Positions 44,660-53,821 of a stretch of DNA of 63,130 nt are shown in pieces. A program made the position numbers and the translations under genes. The notes under the pieces were generated by a model. It saw only the letters and a program-made list of their open reading frames with translations, was not told the DNA's origin and searched no databases. The stretch's first letter is position 1, and the number at the start of each line of letters is the position of its first letter. Origin of the DNA: an uncultured Verrucomicrobiota bacterium (GTDB lineage Bacteria > Verrucomicrobiota > Verrucomicrobiia > Opitutales > Opitutaceae); contig CAIRBK010000027.1 of the NCBI GenBank assembly GCA_903876795.1, positions 1-63,130 on the forward strand. The letters are read 5' to 3'.

Positions 44660-45205
44660 TCAAGAGTTGTTTGGCGTGTAAGCAGAACCGTCGCCAACTT
44701 TTCGGTCGGGCGTGATTTGTTCGATAGTAATCTTGAGCGGGTGCCCGGGATGGCAGTCGGCGCGCAAGGCGACGAAGTGTTGCCGATGCCGGTCGTAGAG
44801 GGGCCAAAGCGCGCTGCGATCGGTTTCCGGCAGATGAAGCCCGTCGATCTGTTCGCGGGAGAAAAACGCGAACCGGCCTTCGGGCATGGGCGGCGGGAGG
44901 CGGTCGATGGGGCGTTTGCATTCAAACAAAAACAAGAGCCAGTGCGCGCCGCCCTCGTAGGCCTTTTCCGAGATCATGGCGAAGAGGTGCAGGTCTTCGG
45001 TGCCGACGATCAGGCCGGTCTCCTCGGCGGTTTCGCGTGCGGCGCACTCGAAGGGCGACTCTCCGGCGGCGGTTTCGAGTTTCCCGCCGATGGGGCTCCA
45101 GGAACCGAGATTGGGCGGTTTGGCCCGCAGGAGAAGTAGGTGTTCACCCCTGTCGTTTTTGATGAATACGAGAACCGCGATTTTGTGAGGTAAAGAAGAG
45201 CTCAT
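44660..45205 (-). CDS. Nudix hydrolase
   Basis: 181 aa. A complete Nudix box GGKLETAAGESPFECAARETAEETGL (about 40-65) gives the Mg-binding catalytic site for cleaving nucleoside diphosphate-linked compounds. VLVFIKNDRGEHLLLLRAK precedes it. The C-terminus (about 120-181) is less conserved. The substrate is unknown; proteins like this are often 8-oxo-dGTP or ADP-ribose hydrolases. Upstream of pdhA on the same strand, 55 bp away. Confidence 0.9.
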   Translation of the reverse strand: MSSSLPHKIAVLVFIKNDRGEHLLLLRAKPPNLGSWSPIGGKLETAAGESPFECAARETAEETGLIVGTEDLHLFAMISEKAYEGGAHWLLFLFECKRPIDRLPPPMPEGRFAFFSREQIDGLHLPETDRSALWPLYDRHRQHFVALRADCHPGHPLKITIEQITPDRKVGDGSAYTPNNS

Positions 45206-45314
45206 GGCGTGGTGAAGAGCGGCGTATTTGGAAAAATGTTATGCCATGTTTCAATTTGAGCGTGACGGAGCCGGTGTCATCGACAATGTGTGGATGCTTA
45301 CTCCCCCTCTTAGC

Positions 45315-45947
45315 ATGAAACCCCTGATCTGTCGTGCCCTGCTGTGTGTATTTGTCGTGGCCTTGTCGGTTTTGACGCCGGTTTCGGCCCAGCCCGCGCC
45401 TCTTCCTCCCATCGAGGTTTCCAATGTAAAGTTCAACACCGTGCGCGCCGGTGCCGGCGCCTGGTATGAGACCGAGGTCGAGTTGCAGCCGCGCGGCGGC
45501 GTGGGCGCCGACAACCGCATGTTCCTTAACCGCGTCAAGGTGACGCTGAACCTCGGCGTCTTCAGCGTGAAAGCGCCCGCCGGTTCCAAAATCCCCGACT
45601 CTTATTACCGTGCCAGCGCCGAGGCCGTTGCGGTCGAGACTTCCGGCGGCAAGGCGGTTTTCCGCTTCTATCTCCCTCCCGAGATCGTGAAACGCGATCA
45701 GATCACCGGCGACCAGAAGTTCTACCTGGTGGAGCTTTTCGTCGATGGTAAGCCCCTTCCCTTGACCAAAAATCATTTCCCCATCGCGACGTTCCCAAAG
45801 CCCGAGATCGTGGAGAGTTTCCGGGGAAAGGTCGCCGCCGAGTCCGGTGCGAACGACGGCATCCTCCTGCCCCAGTATCTGACACCTTTCGCCAACGCCG
45901 GCTCGCCCCCCGCTCCCTCGTTTATCCGACTGGAGAACAACCGCTGA
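45315..45947 (+). CDS. Exported protein, first gene of the pilus-like locus (Amuc_1102 position)
   Basis: 210 aa from MKPLICRALLCVFVV. A cleavable signal peptide (about 1-26, ending VSA) is followed by a beta-rich mature domain (IEVSNVKFNTVRAGAGAWYETEVELQPRG, IVKRDQITGDQKFYLVELFVDGKPL). By position it corresponds to Amuc_1102 of Akkermansia. The downstream four genes are close by on the same strand, so it is probably the first cistron. The start was chosen to give the signal peptide; the frame extends upstream without homology. Confidence 0.75.
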   Translation: MKPLICRALLCVFVVALSVLTPVSAQPAPLPPIEVSNVKFNTVRAGAGAWYETEVELQPRGGVGADNRMFLNRVKVTLNLGVFSVKAPAGSKIPDSYYRASAEAVAVETSGGKAVFRFYLPPEIVKRDQITGDQKFYLVELFVDGKPLPLTKNHFPIATFPKPEIVESFRGKVAAESGANDGILLPQYLTPFANAGSPPAPSFIRLENNR

Positions 45948-46010
45948 GCGCCGCTTACAGATTGAGCTTGCGGCGTTTCGGCGCTTCTGAAATCGACTTC
46001 CCAAACCCCT

Positions 46011-47717
46011 ATGTCATCCTCCCGCGTTCTCGCTGTTGACAGCGGTGCCGGTCACGTTTCCTGCGGCGTCTTTGACTCCGCGAAAAACGGCCGGCTCGTG
46101 CTTGAGCAATTTGCCCTGGAATCCTTTAATCCCGATGCGGCCATCGAATCGCAGTGGAGCGATCTCGTGGCCCAATCGCTTGCCGCCGCCGCCAAGCGGG
46201 CCGGTGCCTCGGGTGCGGCGATCCTCTCGGTGCCCGGGCACCACACGTTGACGAAGTTCGTCAAGACGCCCGCCATCGACAAGACCAAGCGCGACAAGGT
46301 TCTCCAGTTCGAGGCCCAGCAAAACATCCCTTATCCGCTCTCCGAGGTGGTTTGGGATTACCAGGTGATCAACGACGACGGTCTGGATCTCGAGGTGATG
46401 CTCGCGGCCGTGAAGCTCGATGTCGCCGAGGCCCTTTGTCATTCGGTGCGCACCCTCGGGGTTTCGCCGGTGGCCGTGGCCCCCTCCACGCTGGCGCTCT
46501 ACCGGGCGTTCAAATACAACTATCCCGAGGTCGCGGGTTCGGTCTTGGTCGTAAATATCGGCGCACGTTCGACCAATTTGCTCTTTATCGACGGCGCGCG
46601 CTTTTTCATCCGCACGATCTCGCTGGCCGGCAACAGCGTCACCCAGTCGGTCGCCGACGAGCTCAAGCAGGATTTTTCCCACGCCGAGGGCCTCAAGCTC
46701 CAGGTTTTGGGCGGCACGAGCGATTTGCCCGAAGCGTCCCCGGCCCGCACCTGTGTGCAGAACGCCGCGCAGGCCTTCATCGGTCGCCTCCACATGGAGA
46801 TCACCCGCTCCACGGTCAATTACCGCCGCCAGAGCGGCGCGGAGCAGCCCGCCGTCATCTATTTAACAGGTGGCGGCTCCCTGGTCCCGGGGCTCGCCGC
46901 GACGTTGGCCGACAAGCTCAAGACCCGGGTGGAGCTCTTCGATCCCTTGCGCAACGTGGAGGTCTCCACCGGCGCTTCCCAGGCCCGTGATTATTCCGCC
47001 GTGCTGGCCGACCTGGTCGGCTTGGCGGTCGGCTCCGCCGCCGGCGAAAAGGCCTTCACGCTGTTGCCCCCGGCGATCGGCCGCGAGCTGGCCTTCCGCA
47101 GGCAGCAGCCTTTCTACGTCGGCGCCGCCGCTCTTCTTGTGGCCGCCTTGGCGCTGCCTATTTACCACTTCAACCAGCGTGCGGCCCTTGCCACCGACCA
47201 GGCGCGCCGACTGGAGACGACCCTCCAGCCCTTGCGCGCCTTGCAAGCCGCCGACGCCGCCAATTTGGAGCGGATCGAGTCCATTAAAAAAGAGATCGCC
47301 GCCATCCAGAACCTGGTCGAATCCAAGTCCAACTGGATCAATTTCTTCAACGATCTTCAGCAGCGCCTCGTGAAAGTTGAGGACGTATGGATGGAGAAGC
47401 TGCAGGTGCTGCGTCCCGCCGCCGGCGAGTCGGCCGGCCGTTCCGCAGGCGGTGCGTTTGGCGCGGCCGCGACGCCCGCCGGCTCCGAGGCTCCCGTTCC
47501 GGTCCTTCGGCTCAACCTCAGCGGTCGTCTCCTGGACAAAAACAACCCGACCTCGCGCGTGAGCCAGGATTCGTTCGAGCGCGTCAAGTCGCTGCTCAAG
47601 AGCTTCGCCGACTCCCAATTCATCTCCTCCGTCGAGAAGGAAACGTTCAACCCCAACCAGCCTGGCATTCTGAGCTTCGACTTCATTTTGGTCGTCGATC
47701 CCAAGAAACCGCTCTGA
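46011..47717 (+). CDS. PilM-PilN fusion protein of the pilus-like machinery
   Basis: 568 aa. Residues 1-350 are a PilM/FtsA-like actin-fold ATPase: VLAVDSGAGHVSCGVF, VPGHHTLTKFVKTP, VLVVNIGARSTNLLF and IYLTGGGSLVPGL. A single transmembrane helix (about 366-385), a coiled coil (about 390-440) and a periplasmic ferredoxin-like part (LNLSGRLLDKNNPTSRVSQD and onward) then match PilN. In Pseudomonas and relatives these are two proteins joined by the N-terminal tail of PilN. Here they are one chain, as in Amuc_1101-type proteins. Likely the inner-membrane assembly platform. Confidence 0.85.
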   Translation: MSSSRVLAVDSGAGHVSCGVFDSAKNGRLVLEQFALESFNPDAAIESQWSDLVAQSLAAAAKRAGASGAAILSVPGHHTLTKFVKTPAIDKTKRDKVLQFEAQQNIPYPLSEVVWDYQVINDDGLDLEVMLAAVKLDVAEALCHSVRTLGVSPVAVAPSTLALYRAFKYNYPEVAGSVLVVNIGARSTNLLFIDGARFFIRTISLAGNSVTQSVADELKQDFSHAEGLKLQVLGGTSDLPEASPARTCVQNAAQAFIGRLHMEITRSTVNYRRQSGAEQPAVIYLTGGGSLVPGLAATLADKLKTRVELFDPLRNVEVSTGASQARDYSAVLADLVGLAVGSAAGEKAFTLLPPAIGRELAFRRQQPFYVGAAALLVAALALPIYHFNQRAALATDQARRLETTLQPLRALQAADAANLERIESIKKEIAAIQNLVESKSNWINFFNDLQQRLVKVEDVWMEKLQVLRPAAGESAGRSAGGAFGAAATPAGSEAPVPVLRLNLSGRLLDKNNPTSRVSQDSFERVKSLLKSFADSQFISSVEKETFNPNQPGILSFDFILVVDPKKPL

Positions 47718-47727
47718 CCCACGCCCC

Positions 47728-48720
47728 ATGGCCAGTTTCAAGTCACACCCCGTTTTTTACTCCCTTATCCTCGCCCTCGGCCTTTCGGCCGCCGGTGCCG
47801 GCTGGGGCATTTATGATCGCAGCGTCGCCGCCATGAAAAGCGCCGCCGTTCTCGCCAAGAAGCAGGCCGAGTTGAGGTCGCTCCAGGCGACCAATCCCGC
47901 GCCCAGCGAGGAAAGCAAGGCCGCCGTCGAGGCCGACTTGCGACGCACCGAGGCCGCGCTGGCCACGATGCGCGAGGAGCTCAAAGGCCGCGGCCCCGAG
48001 GCCGAACGGTTGCGCTCCGCCAAGGTTCCGACCGAGCCGACCGATCTGTTCTTCAACATCGCCACCTTTGTGGAAAAAATGCGCGAGTCGGCCCAGTCCG
48101 CCGGCATCAAGCTCAAAGCCGACGAACGCTTCGGTTTCACCACTTACGCCAGCGCCGGTCCCGACCGGGATTTGATCCCCCAGGTGTTTCGTCAGCGCCA
48201 GATCGCCGAATACCTCCTGGATGCGCTGTTCGCGGCCCGGCCGTCCGAGTTGGTCTCCCTTCAGCGCGAGTGCCCGCTCACCAAGGCCGACTTGGCTGCG
48301 GTCGCATCCGGACAGCCGCCGGCCCCCGTGCCGGCCGCCACCTCCACCAACACCGATCTCTTCGAGATCGATTCCCGCATCACCGCCCGCGTCCCGGGTT
48401 TTGTCAACGCCTCGGCTTTCCGCATCTCCTTCGTTGGCGAAACCGAGGCCTTGCGTGCATTGTTGAACAAGCTGGCCGGCTTTGAGCTGCCTCTGGTCGT
48501 CCGCAGCGTGGAGGTCGAGCCCGTGGTCAAGACCAAGGTTCCGACTGCCGCCGCCACCAACTCCCTCAACAGCATCTTCGGCACCGTTGACAAGGCCGCC
48601 ACGGCCGAACCTGAACAGCCCAAGCCCCTTGTTGAGAAGGTTTTATCAAAATTTACGGTCACGGTCGAGTTGATCGACCTGTTTGAAGCCCCCACGAACG
48701 AAGCCACCCCGACCCCCTGA
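47728..48720 (+). CDS. Amuc_1100-like PilO-type protein
   Basis: 330 aa. An N-terminal transmembrane anchor (about 9-28), a coiled coil (30-90, QAELRSLQATNPAPSEESKAAVEADLRRTEAALATMR), and two alpha/beta domains form the PilO/Amuc_1100 plan. The Akkermansia protein is known as an outer-surface immune-active protein, so this relative is of interest. It starts 10 bp after the PilM-PilN gene. Confidence 0.78.
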   Translation: MASFKSHPVFYSLILALGLSAAGAGWGIYDRSVAAMKSAAVLAKKQAELRSLQATNPAPSEESKAAVEADLRRTEAALATMREELKGRGPEAERLRSAKVPTEPTDLFFNIATFVEKMRESAQSAGIKLKADERFGFTTYASAGPDRDLIPQVFRQRQIAEYLLDALFAARPSELVSLQRECPLTKADLAAVASGQPPAPVPAATSTNTDLFEIDSRITARVPGFVNASAFRISFVGETEALRALLNKLAGFELPLVVRSVEVEPVVKTKVPTAAATNSLNSIFGTVDKAATAEPEQPKPLVEKVLSKFTVTVELIDLFEAPTNEATPTP

Positions 48721-48721
48721 T

Positions 48722-49630
48722 ATGGCCGCCAAATCCCAAGACAAAGTCCTGTTCGGCGCAGCCTCCGTGCTGCTGCTCGCTTCCCTTGGCTGGACCGTCC
48801 TGCAAACCTCCAAGCTCGGAGCCCTGCGCGAGTCGGCCAACACGGGCCTCACGCCCACTCCCTATACGCCGGCGGGCATCGATGCACCCAAGGTGTCCAC
48901 CCAGACCTGGCCCGTCGCCCCTTCGCAGACGCGCGGTGCCGAGTGGGTCTACGACGTGTTCACCCCTCCGGAGATCTACTACAACGCCGCCACCAAGCAA
49001 TTCAGCGTTACCCCGCCGAGCACGGCGCCGGTCGCGGCCGCCCCGGAGGTTCCCTTTGGTGTGGAACTGGTGCAGGTGAAACAAGACGTCTTCCGCCTTC
49101 AATTGGTCGGCTACATCGGTGGCGAGGGCGATTACCGCGGCACCTTTGAAAACGCTCTCACCGGCGAGACCATCATCGGCCGCGCCGGGAAGAAAATTCC
49201 CGACCTCGACCTCACCATCAGGAGTTTCGAGGTGAAGCGCAACCGCACCCGGAGCGCCGAGAGCATGGACATCATCACCATCGAGGCCGTCGCCGTGGTG
49301 CTGGATAACAAGACCGGTGAAACCTACAGCCTCTCCAACAAGAGCCGTCTCATCAAGGGCACGCCCTTCGCCTTGCTGAAGACCGACGGTGCCTCCGAGC
49401 CCGCGCCTTACAAAGCCGGCGCCAAGCTTACGGTCGGAGCGGCCACCTACACCGTGCTTAACGTCGTCGCCGAGCCCGCTTCGGTCGAGATCACCAAGGA
49501 GTCGCCCGATCTCAAGGAACCGCTCACGAAGACCTTGACTCCGGGCTCGCCGCCTGAAGCAGTGCCCGCCCCCTCCTCCCCGGCCCCGACGCCCACGCCG
49601 ACCCCGTCCTCCAGCCCGTTTCCCTTTTGA
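48722..49630 (+). CDS. Amuc_1099-like protein of the pilus-like locus
   Basis: 302 aa. An N-terminal membrane anchor (about 7-24), then FTPPEIYYNAATKQFSVTPPS and VELVQVKQDVFRLQLVGYIGGEGDYRGTFENALTGETIIGRAGKKIPD (about 120-165), a PilP-like beta domain. The tail is Pro/Ser/Thr-rich, ending [14 protein letters not shown]. By order it equals Amuc_1099, which takes the PilP position in pilus operons. One base separates it from the previous stop. Confidence 0.72.
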   Translation: MAAKSQDKVLFGAASVLLLASLGWTVLQTSKLGALRESANTGLTPTPYTPAGIDAPKVSTQTWPVAPSQTRGAEWVYDVFTPPEIYYNAATKQFSVTPPSTAPVAAAPEVPFGVELVQVKQDVFRLQLVGYIGGEGDYRGTFENALTGETIIGRAGKKIPDLDLTIRSFEVKRNRTRSAESMDIITIEAVAVVLDNKTGETYSLSNKSRLIKGTPFALLKTDGASEPAPYKAGAKLTVGAATYTVLNVVAEPASVEITKESPDLKEPLTKTLTPGSPPEAVPAPSSPAPTPTPTPSSSPFPF

Positions 49631-49691
49631 TTTTTCCTCCCTCCCTTTCCGTATTCCTTAGTTCCATACCCAGATACCTCGCGCATCTCTA

Positions 49692-52412
49692 ATGAAAAAG
49701 CTAAAGCTCCCCAAATCCGTTGTTGTTTCCTTGGCTGCCCCGGCCCTCTTGGCGCTGGCGGTGCCCGCCAGTCACCTCATGGCCCAGGGCCAGACCGAGA
49801 CGAAGATCCGTCTCATGGCCGAAGCCCTGCGCGCCCGTGACAGCGGAGACCTCGAAACGGCGAAGAAGAACCTGGAGGAACTCCTCGCCTTGGCCCCCAA
49901 CGACGCCACCGTCCAGCGCCTGCTCTCCAGTGTGGAAGCCTCCCTCGCCGTTCCGACCCCCGCCGCCGAAGCCGCCCCTGCACCTGCGGCCCCCGCCGAG
50001 TCTGCTCCCGTTGACGTCAACTACCCGCCTAAGCCCGCCGCCAAGGTCAAGACCCCCGAGGAGATCGCCGCCGACACCGCCGACACCCTCGCCAAGGAGG
50101 AAAATCAACGCATCAAGGGCCTGATTTCCGAGGCCAAGTCCAAGAGCAAAGAGGCCCGCAAGCTCGCCAAGGACGGCCGCTTCGACGAGGCCTCCGCCGT
50201 GCTCGACGGCGCCATCAACTCCCTCCCGGCCAACCCGGCCACCACCGGCGTCATCGCCGACCTCCAGGCCGAGAAGAGCGGTCTGATCCTCGAGAAGGCC
50301 CAGTATGCACTCAAGCAGGGCGACACCGAGGGCGCCCGCACCGCCTTGGAAGCCTACGCCGCCGCCTCCTCCGACTCCAAGAAAGCCGACAAGGTCGCCC
50401 GCGAGATCGACAAGGCCGAACTCAACCCCGGCCTTCAGCCGATCGACAAGGCCAGCCCCAATTTCGTCAAGGACCAGAAGGAGATCGCCAAGCTCGTCGC
50501 CAAGGGCCGCAGCCAATATCTCGCCGGTGATGTCGAGGGCGCCCAGGAATCCTTCCGACTCGTGGAGTCGATCGATTCCGGCAACCCCGAGGCCAAATCC
50601 TTCCTGGCTCGCATCGCCACCGAGAAGGCCAAGATCGGCGAGTTGAACCGCATAAAAGCCCGCGCCCAACTCATCGAGGAGGTCAACAATGCCTGGCAGC
50701 GCCCCGGCGTGTATGTGGACCGCTCCGAGACCGGTGATCCGCGCCAAGCCGGCGCCACCCCGCTCGCCCAGAAGCTCAACAACATCCAGATCCCCAGCGT
50801 CAATTTCCAGGGCGTCGAGCTGAGCAAGGTCGTCAGCACCCTCTCCGCCGTTCCCGAGGAGTATGACAAGAGCGAGGGTTCCAAGGGCGTGAACATCGTG
50901 TTGCTCGACCCGAGCAACAAGAACCCGAGCGTGAGCATCACCCTGCGCAACCTTTCCCTGAAGCGCATCCTCGACCTGATCGTGGACTCGACGGGTTACC
51001 AGTATGAGGTCCAGGCCGACACCATCGTGGTGCGCCCGGGCGGCGAAACCTCGACCTTGGAAAACGCTTTCTTCCCGGTCACCAAGGCCACGGTCATCCG
51101 TATGACCGGCATCGGCGCGGCCTCCGCCGCTCCGGCGGCCTCCGCCGATCCCTTTGCCGCGCCTTCTGCCGCCCCGAGCGGCGGCGGCGGCGGTGGTGGT
51201 GAGTCGGGTGCTCTCCAGGCCTTCCTTGAACAGGCCGGCGTCAAGTTCAGCACCACGCCCGGCTCCAGCCTCGTTTACGACGGCTCCGCCATCATCGTCA
51301 ACCAGAGCGCCCGCAACATCGAGCGCATCCGCAACATCCTGAACCGCTACAACGACGTCCGCCAGGTCGAGATCGAAGCCAAGTTCATGGAAGTCCAGGA
51401 AGGCGCGCTGGATGAACTCGGGATTAACTGGTCCGCCAGCCAGAGGAATAGCAATGTGACCCAGGGGGGAGTGACCGGGAGGTCCGGGCAGACCAGCAAT
51501 CGCCAGCTCAGCCAAGCATTCAATAATTCGGCCACTTCAACCAATGGGCAGATAGTTTCGACGGGGGATCCTACCGTGGATATCATCAATAGGCCCCCCT
51601 CTATTCCCGGTGCGGCCACGTTGGGCTCTACCGCCACCAACCTGTTCTCGGGTGCGGCCATTTTCGGTGATTTTAATGTTTCTGCAGTCATCCGTGCGCT
51701 TTCTCAGAAGAGCGGCACCGATCTCCTCAGCTCTCCCAAGGTTACGGTGCTCTCGGGCAATCCCGCCAATATCGTGGTGGCTCAGGAAATGCGCTATCCG
51801 CAGAGTTATGGCGAGACCCAGAGCACGGTGAGCAGCGGCAACGGTGGCGGAGCGGCCATCAGCGTGACCGCCGGCACTCCTCAGGAGTTCACCATGCGGA
51901 ATGTGGGTGTGGAATTGAAAGTTACGCCCACCGTTGAAGAGGATGATTACAGCATCAGCCTCGATCTGAACCCCAAGGTGACCGAGTTCGAGGGCTTCGT
52001 TGAATACGGTGGCCAGAGCGTGGCGTTGGTCTCCTCCGGAATCGCTAGCTCAACCACCGTGAGCGTGCCCTCCGGCTTCTACCAGCCGATCTTCTCGACC
52101 CGCGAGGTGACGACCAAGGTCACCGTCTGGGATGGTGCGACGGTGGTCATGGGCGGTCTCACCCGTGAAGAGGTCAAGAAGACCAGCGACAAGGTGCCGG
52201 TGCTCGGCGACATCCCGCTCGTCGGCCGCATGTTCCGCTCCAAGGGCGAGTCGTCCAGCAAGCGCAACTTGCTGATCTTCGTCACCGCCAACCTCGTCAG
52301 CCCCGGTGGTTCGCCCAAGAAGCAGCAGCTCCGGAGCGTGGCTCCGGCCTCGACCTTCCAGAATCCCACGGTGGTGACCCCGGGCAGTGCCGAGTCCCGC
52401 GTGCGCAAGTAA
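49692..52412 (+). CDS. Secretin of the pilus-like machinery (Amuc_1098/PilQ-like)
   Basis: 906 aa. Signal peptide (about 1-33). Residues 35-330 are TPR-like and Ala/Lys-rich helices. N-domains (SKVVSTLSAVPEEYDKSEGSKGVNIVLLDPSNKN) and the secretin core follow: LDELGINWSASQ, ALSQKSGTDLLSSPKVTVLSGNPANIVVAQEMRYP, NVGVELKVTPTVEEDDYSISLDLNPKVTEF, and VTVWDGATVVMGGLTREEVKKTSDKVPVLGDIPLVGRMFRSK. This forms the outer-membrane pore. It is the last gene, ended by a terminator; ATPase and pilin genes are not in the window. Confidence 0.92.
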   Translation: MKKLKLPKSVVVSLAAPALLALAVPASHLMAQGQTETKIRLMAEALRARDSGDLETAKKNLEELLALAPNDATVQRLLSSVEASLAVPTPAAEAAPAPAAPAESAPVDVNYPPKPAAKVKTPEEIAADTADTLAKEENQRIKGLISEAKSKSKEARKLAKDGRFDEASAVLDGAINSLPANPATTGVIADLQAEKSGLILEKAQYALKQGDTEGARTALEAYAAASSDSKKADKVAREIDKAELNPGLQPIDKASPNFVKDQKEIAKLVAKGRSQYLAGDVEGAQESFRLVESIDSGNPEAKSFLARIATEKAKIGELNRIKARAQLIEEVNNAWQRPGVYVDRSETGDPRQAGATPLAQKLNNIQIPSVNFQGVELSKVVSTLSAVPEEYDKSEGSKGVNIVLLDPSNKNPSVSITLRNLSLKRILDLIVDSTGYQYEVQADTIVVRPGGETSTLENAFFPVTKATVIRMTGIGAASAAPAASADPFAAPSAAPSGGGGGGGESGALQAFLEQAGVKFSTTPGSSLVYDGSAIIVNQSARNIERIRNILNRYNDVRQVEIEAKFMEVQEGALDELGINWSASQRNSNVTQGGVTGRSGQTSNRQLSQAFNNSATSTNGQIVSTGDPTVDIINRPPSIPGAATLGSTATNLFSGAAIFGDFNVSAVIRALSQKSGTDLLSSPKVTVLSGNPANIVVAQEMRYPQSYGETQSTVSSGNGGGAAISVTAGTPQEFTMRNVGVELKVTPTVEEDDYSISLDLNPKVTEFEGFVEYGGQSVALVSSGIASSTTVSVPSGFYQPIFSTREVTTKVTVWDGATVVMGGLTREEVKKTSDKVPVLGDIPLVGRMFRSKGESSSKRNLLIFVTANLVSPGGSPKKQQLRSVAPASTFQNPTVVTPGSAESRVRK

Positions 52413-52440
52413 GCAACGCCCGCTGCGTCCCAACCCCTCA

Positions 52441-52472
52441 CGCCGCCCCCTTTGCCGGGGGGCGGCGTTTTT
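52441..52472 (+). terminator. Rho-independent terminator of the pilus-like operon
   Basis: Stem CGCCGCCCCC / GGGGGCGGCG with a short TTTGCC loop and a T run, 28 bp past the secretin stop. Confidence 0.9.
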
Positions 52473-52930
52473 ATGCTGGTGGATGCACGAGCCAGAGGTC
52501 GGATTATCAAGCGCGAAGAGCCCTTTTACCAATGGTTGCGTGAATTAAGACTACCCGGACGAAACGGCTCCGCCGTGCCGCTACGGATTCCCAAAGGGGC
52601 GGAATCGCGGAGCGATTTCGGTTGGGAGATCGTTTAGCCTAAAAGCATTCAGCCACTGGTAGATGGCTCACCACGAAACGATCCCCGTATGGCAGCGTCC
52701 GACCCCGGACGCTCCCCGCTCAACCCAAACGCCCGGGTACGGGCGTTGCCACACTGCTTTGTCACCACACTGAGGTGGTTGCCAAACTGGGAAAGTGGCC
52801 ACAGCTCAAGGAAGGAGCCTGCTTGCAGACGATGATATGGGACCGCCTTGCAAGGTTTGCGGACCATCGGGGGAACTTTTTGCGCCTTTGCCTTTGCCAC
52901 GGGCGCGGGCGTGGCCCTTCGTTTTTCCTC
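52473..52930. repeat. Non-coding gap holding an R2 repeat copy
   Basis: R2 copy at about 52688-52873 (GGCAGCGTCCGACCCCGGAC to GCGGACCATCGGGGG), related to 60364-60476 and 61519-61664. It includes a REP-like AGGAGCCTGCTTGCAGACGA. Before it, 52474-52637 gives only a doubtful 55-codon frame with no recognised product. Confidence 0.6.
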
Positions 52931-53815
52931 ATGTCCAAATGGCTCCTCATCGACGGTTTTAATCTCGCCTACCGTTGTTTCCATGCGGTGCCTGAGCTTA
53001 CGCGTGCCGACGGTTTCCCCACCAACGCGCTGCACGGCTGGGTGAAGTCCCTCTGGAAGCTGGAAGACCAGGAGAAACCAGCGGGCACACTGGTGTTTTT
53101 CGACCTCGACGGTTCCCATGAGCGTCAGGCGTTGCTGCCCGAATACAAGGCGCAACGCGAAGAGATGCCCGAGGCCCTCCGCCGCCAAATCGAGCCCATC
53201 AAGGCCCTCACGCGCGCGATGGGCTACATCGGCGTCGAGCAGACCGGTGTCGAGAGCGACGACGTGCTGGCGTCGCAAGCCGTCGCGCTCGCCAGGGCCG
53301 GCCACGAGGTGTTGATCGTGAGTTCCGACAAGGACTTCGCGCAGATCGTGGACGACCGCATCAAGATCCTGCTGCCACCGCCGTCGGCCAATCCCAAGCT
53401 CGGTTGGCGGTTCCGCGACACGGCCGGTGTGGTGGAAAAGTTCGGCGTGCCCCCCGGGCAGATCGCCGCTTATCTGGCGTTGGTCGGTGATGCGTCAGAC
53501 AACATCCCCGGCATCTCCGGCGTGGGGCCAAAAACCGCGGTGAAGTGGCTTCAGCTCCATGGCCACATCGAAGGCGTGATCGCCCATGCGGACGAGTTGA
53601 CGCCGGAGCGATTCCGCGAGGCGGTGCGCGACCGGGCCGCCGACCTGCGACGCAACCTGAAGCTGACGACGCTCAACCTCGCGCTGCCCACCGTCGCGGC
53701 GGAGCCGCCGCGGCCGGATTCGGCGCAGGTGTTCCGGCTCTTGGAGGAGTTTGGAATGAAGTCGAGTCTGGCCGAGGCGCGCACGCGTTACGGGCAGCCG
53801 GAGTTTTTGTTTTGA
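52931..53815 (+). CDS. FEN-type 5'-3' exonuclease (PolA N-domain homologue)
   Basis: 294 aa. Stand-alone flap endonuclease: LLIDGFNLAYRCFHAVPEL (5-23), VFFDLDGSHERQALLPEYKAQR, VESDDVLASQAVALAR, VLIVSSDKDFAQIVDDRIKILLP, and the helix-three-turn-helix DASDNIPGISGVGPKTAVKWLQ (about 190-211). The acidic metal-binding residues are present. It resembles bacterial ExoIX/Xni and the polA N-terminus, and would process RNA primers or flaps. The start follows homology. Confidence 0.92.
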   Translation: MSKWLLIDGFNLAYRCFHAVPELTRADGFPTNALHGWVKSLWKLEDQEKPAGTLVFFDLDGSHERQALLPEYKAQREEMPEALRRQIEPIKALTRAMGYIGVEQTGVESDDVLASQAVALARAGHEVLIVSSDKDFAQIVDDRIKILLPPPSANPKLGWRFRDTAGVVEKFGVPPGQIAAYLALVGDASDNIPGISGVGPKTAVKWLQLHGHIEGVIAHADELTPERFREAVRDRAADLRRNLKLTTLNLALPTVAAEPPRPDSAQVFRLLEEFGMKSSLAEARTRYGQPEFLF

Positions 53816-53821
53816 GCGGTC

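Noticed and set aside
49701-51515. A 604-codon minus-strand frame opposite the secretin gene
   Set aside because: Composed of Gly/Leu/Asp-rich complement-type sequence with no domain; the secretin on the plus strand is unambiguous.
52474-52637. Short open frame of about 55 codons after the secretin terminator
   Set aside because: No recognisable product, ends in repeat-like sequence, and lies between a terminator and R2.
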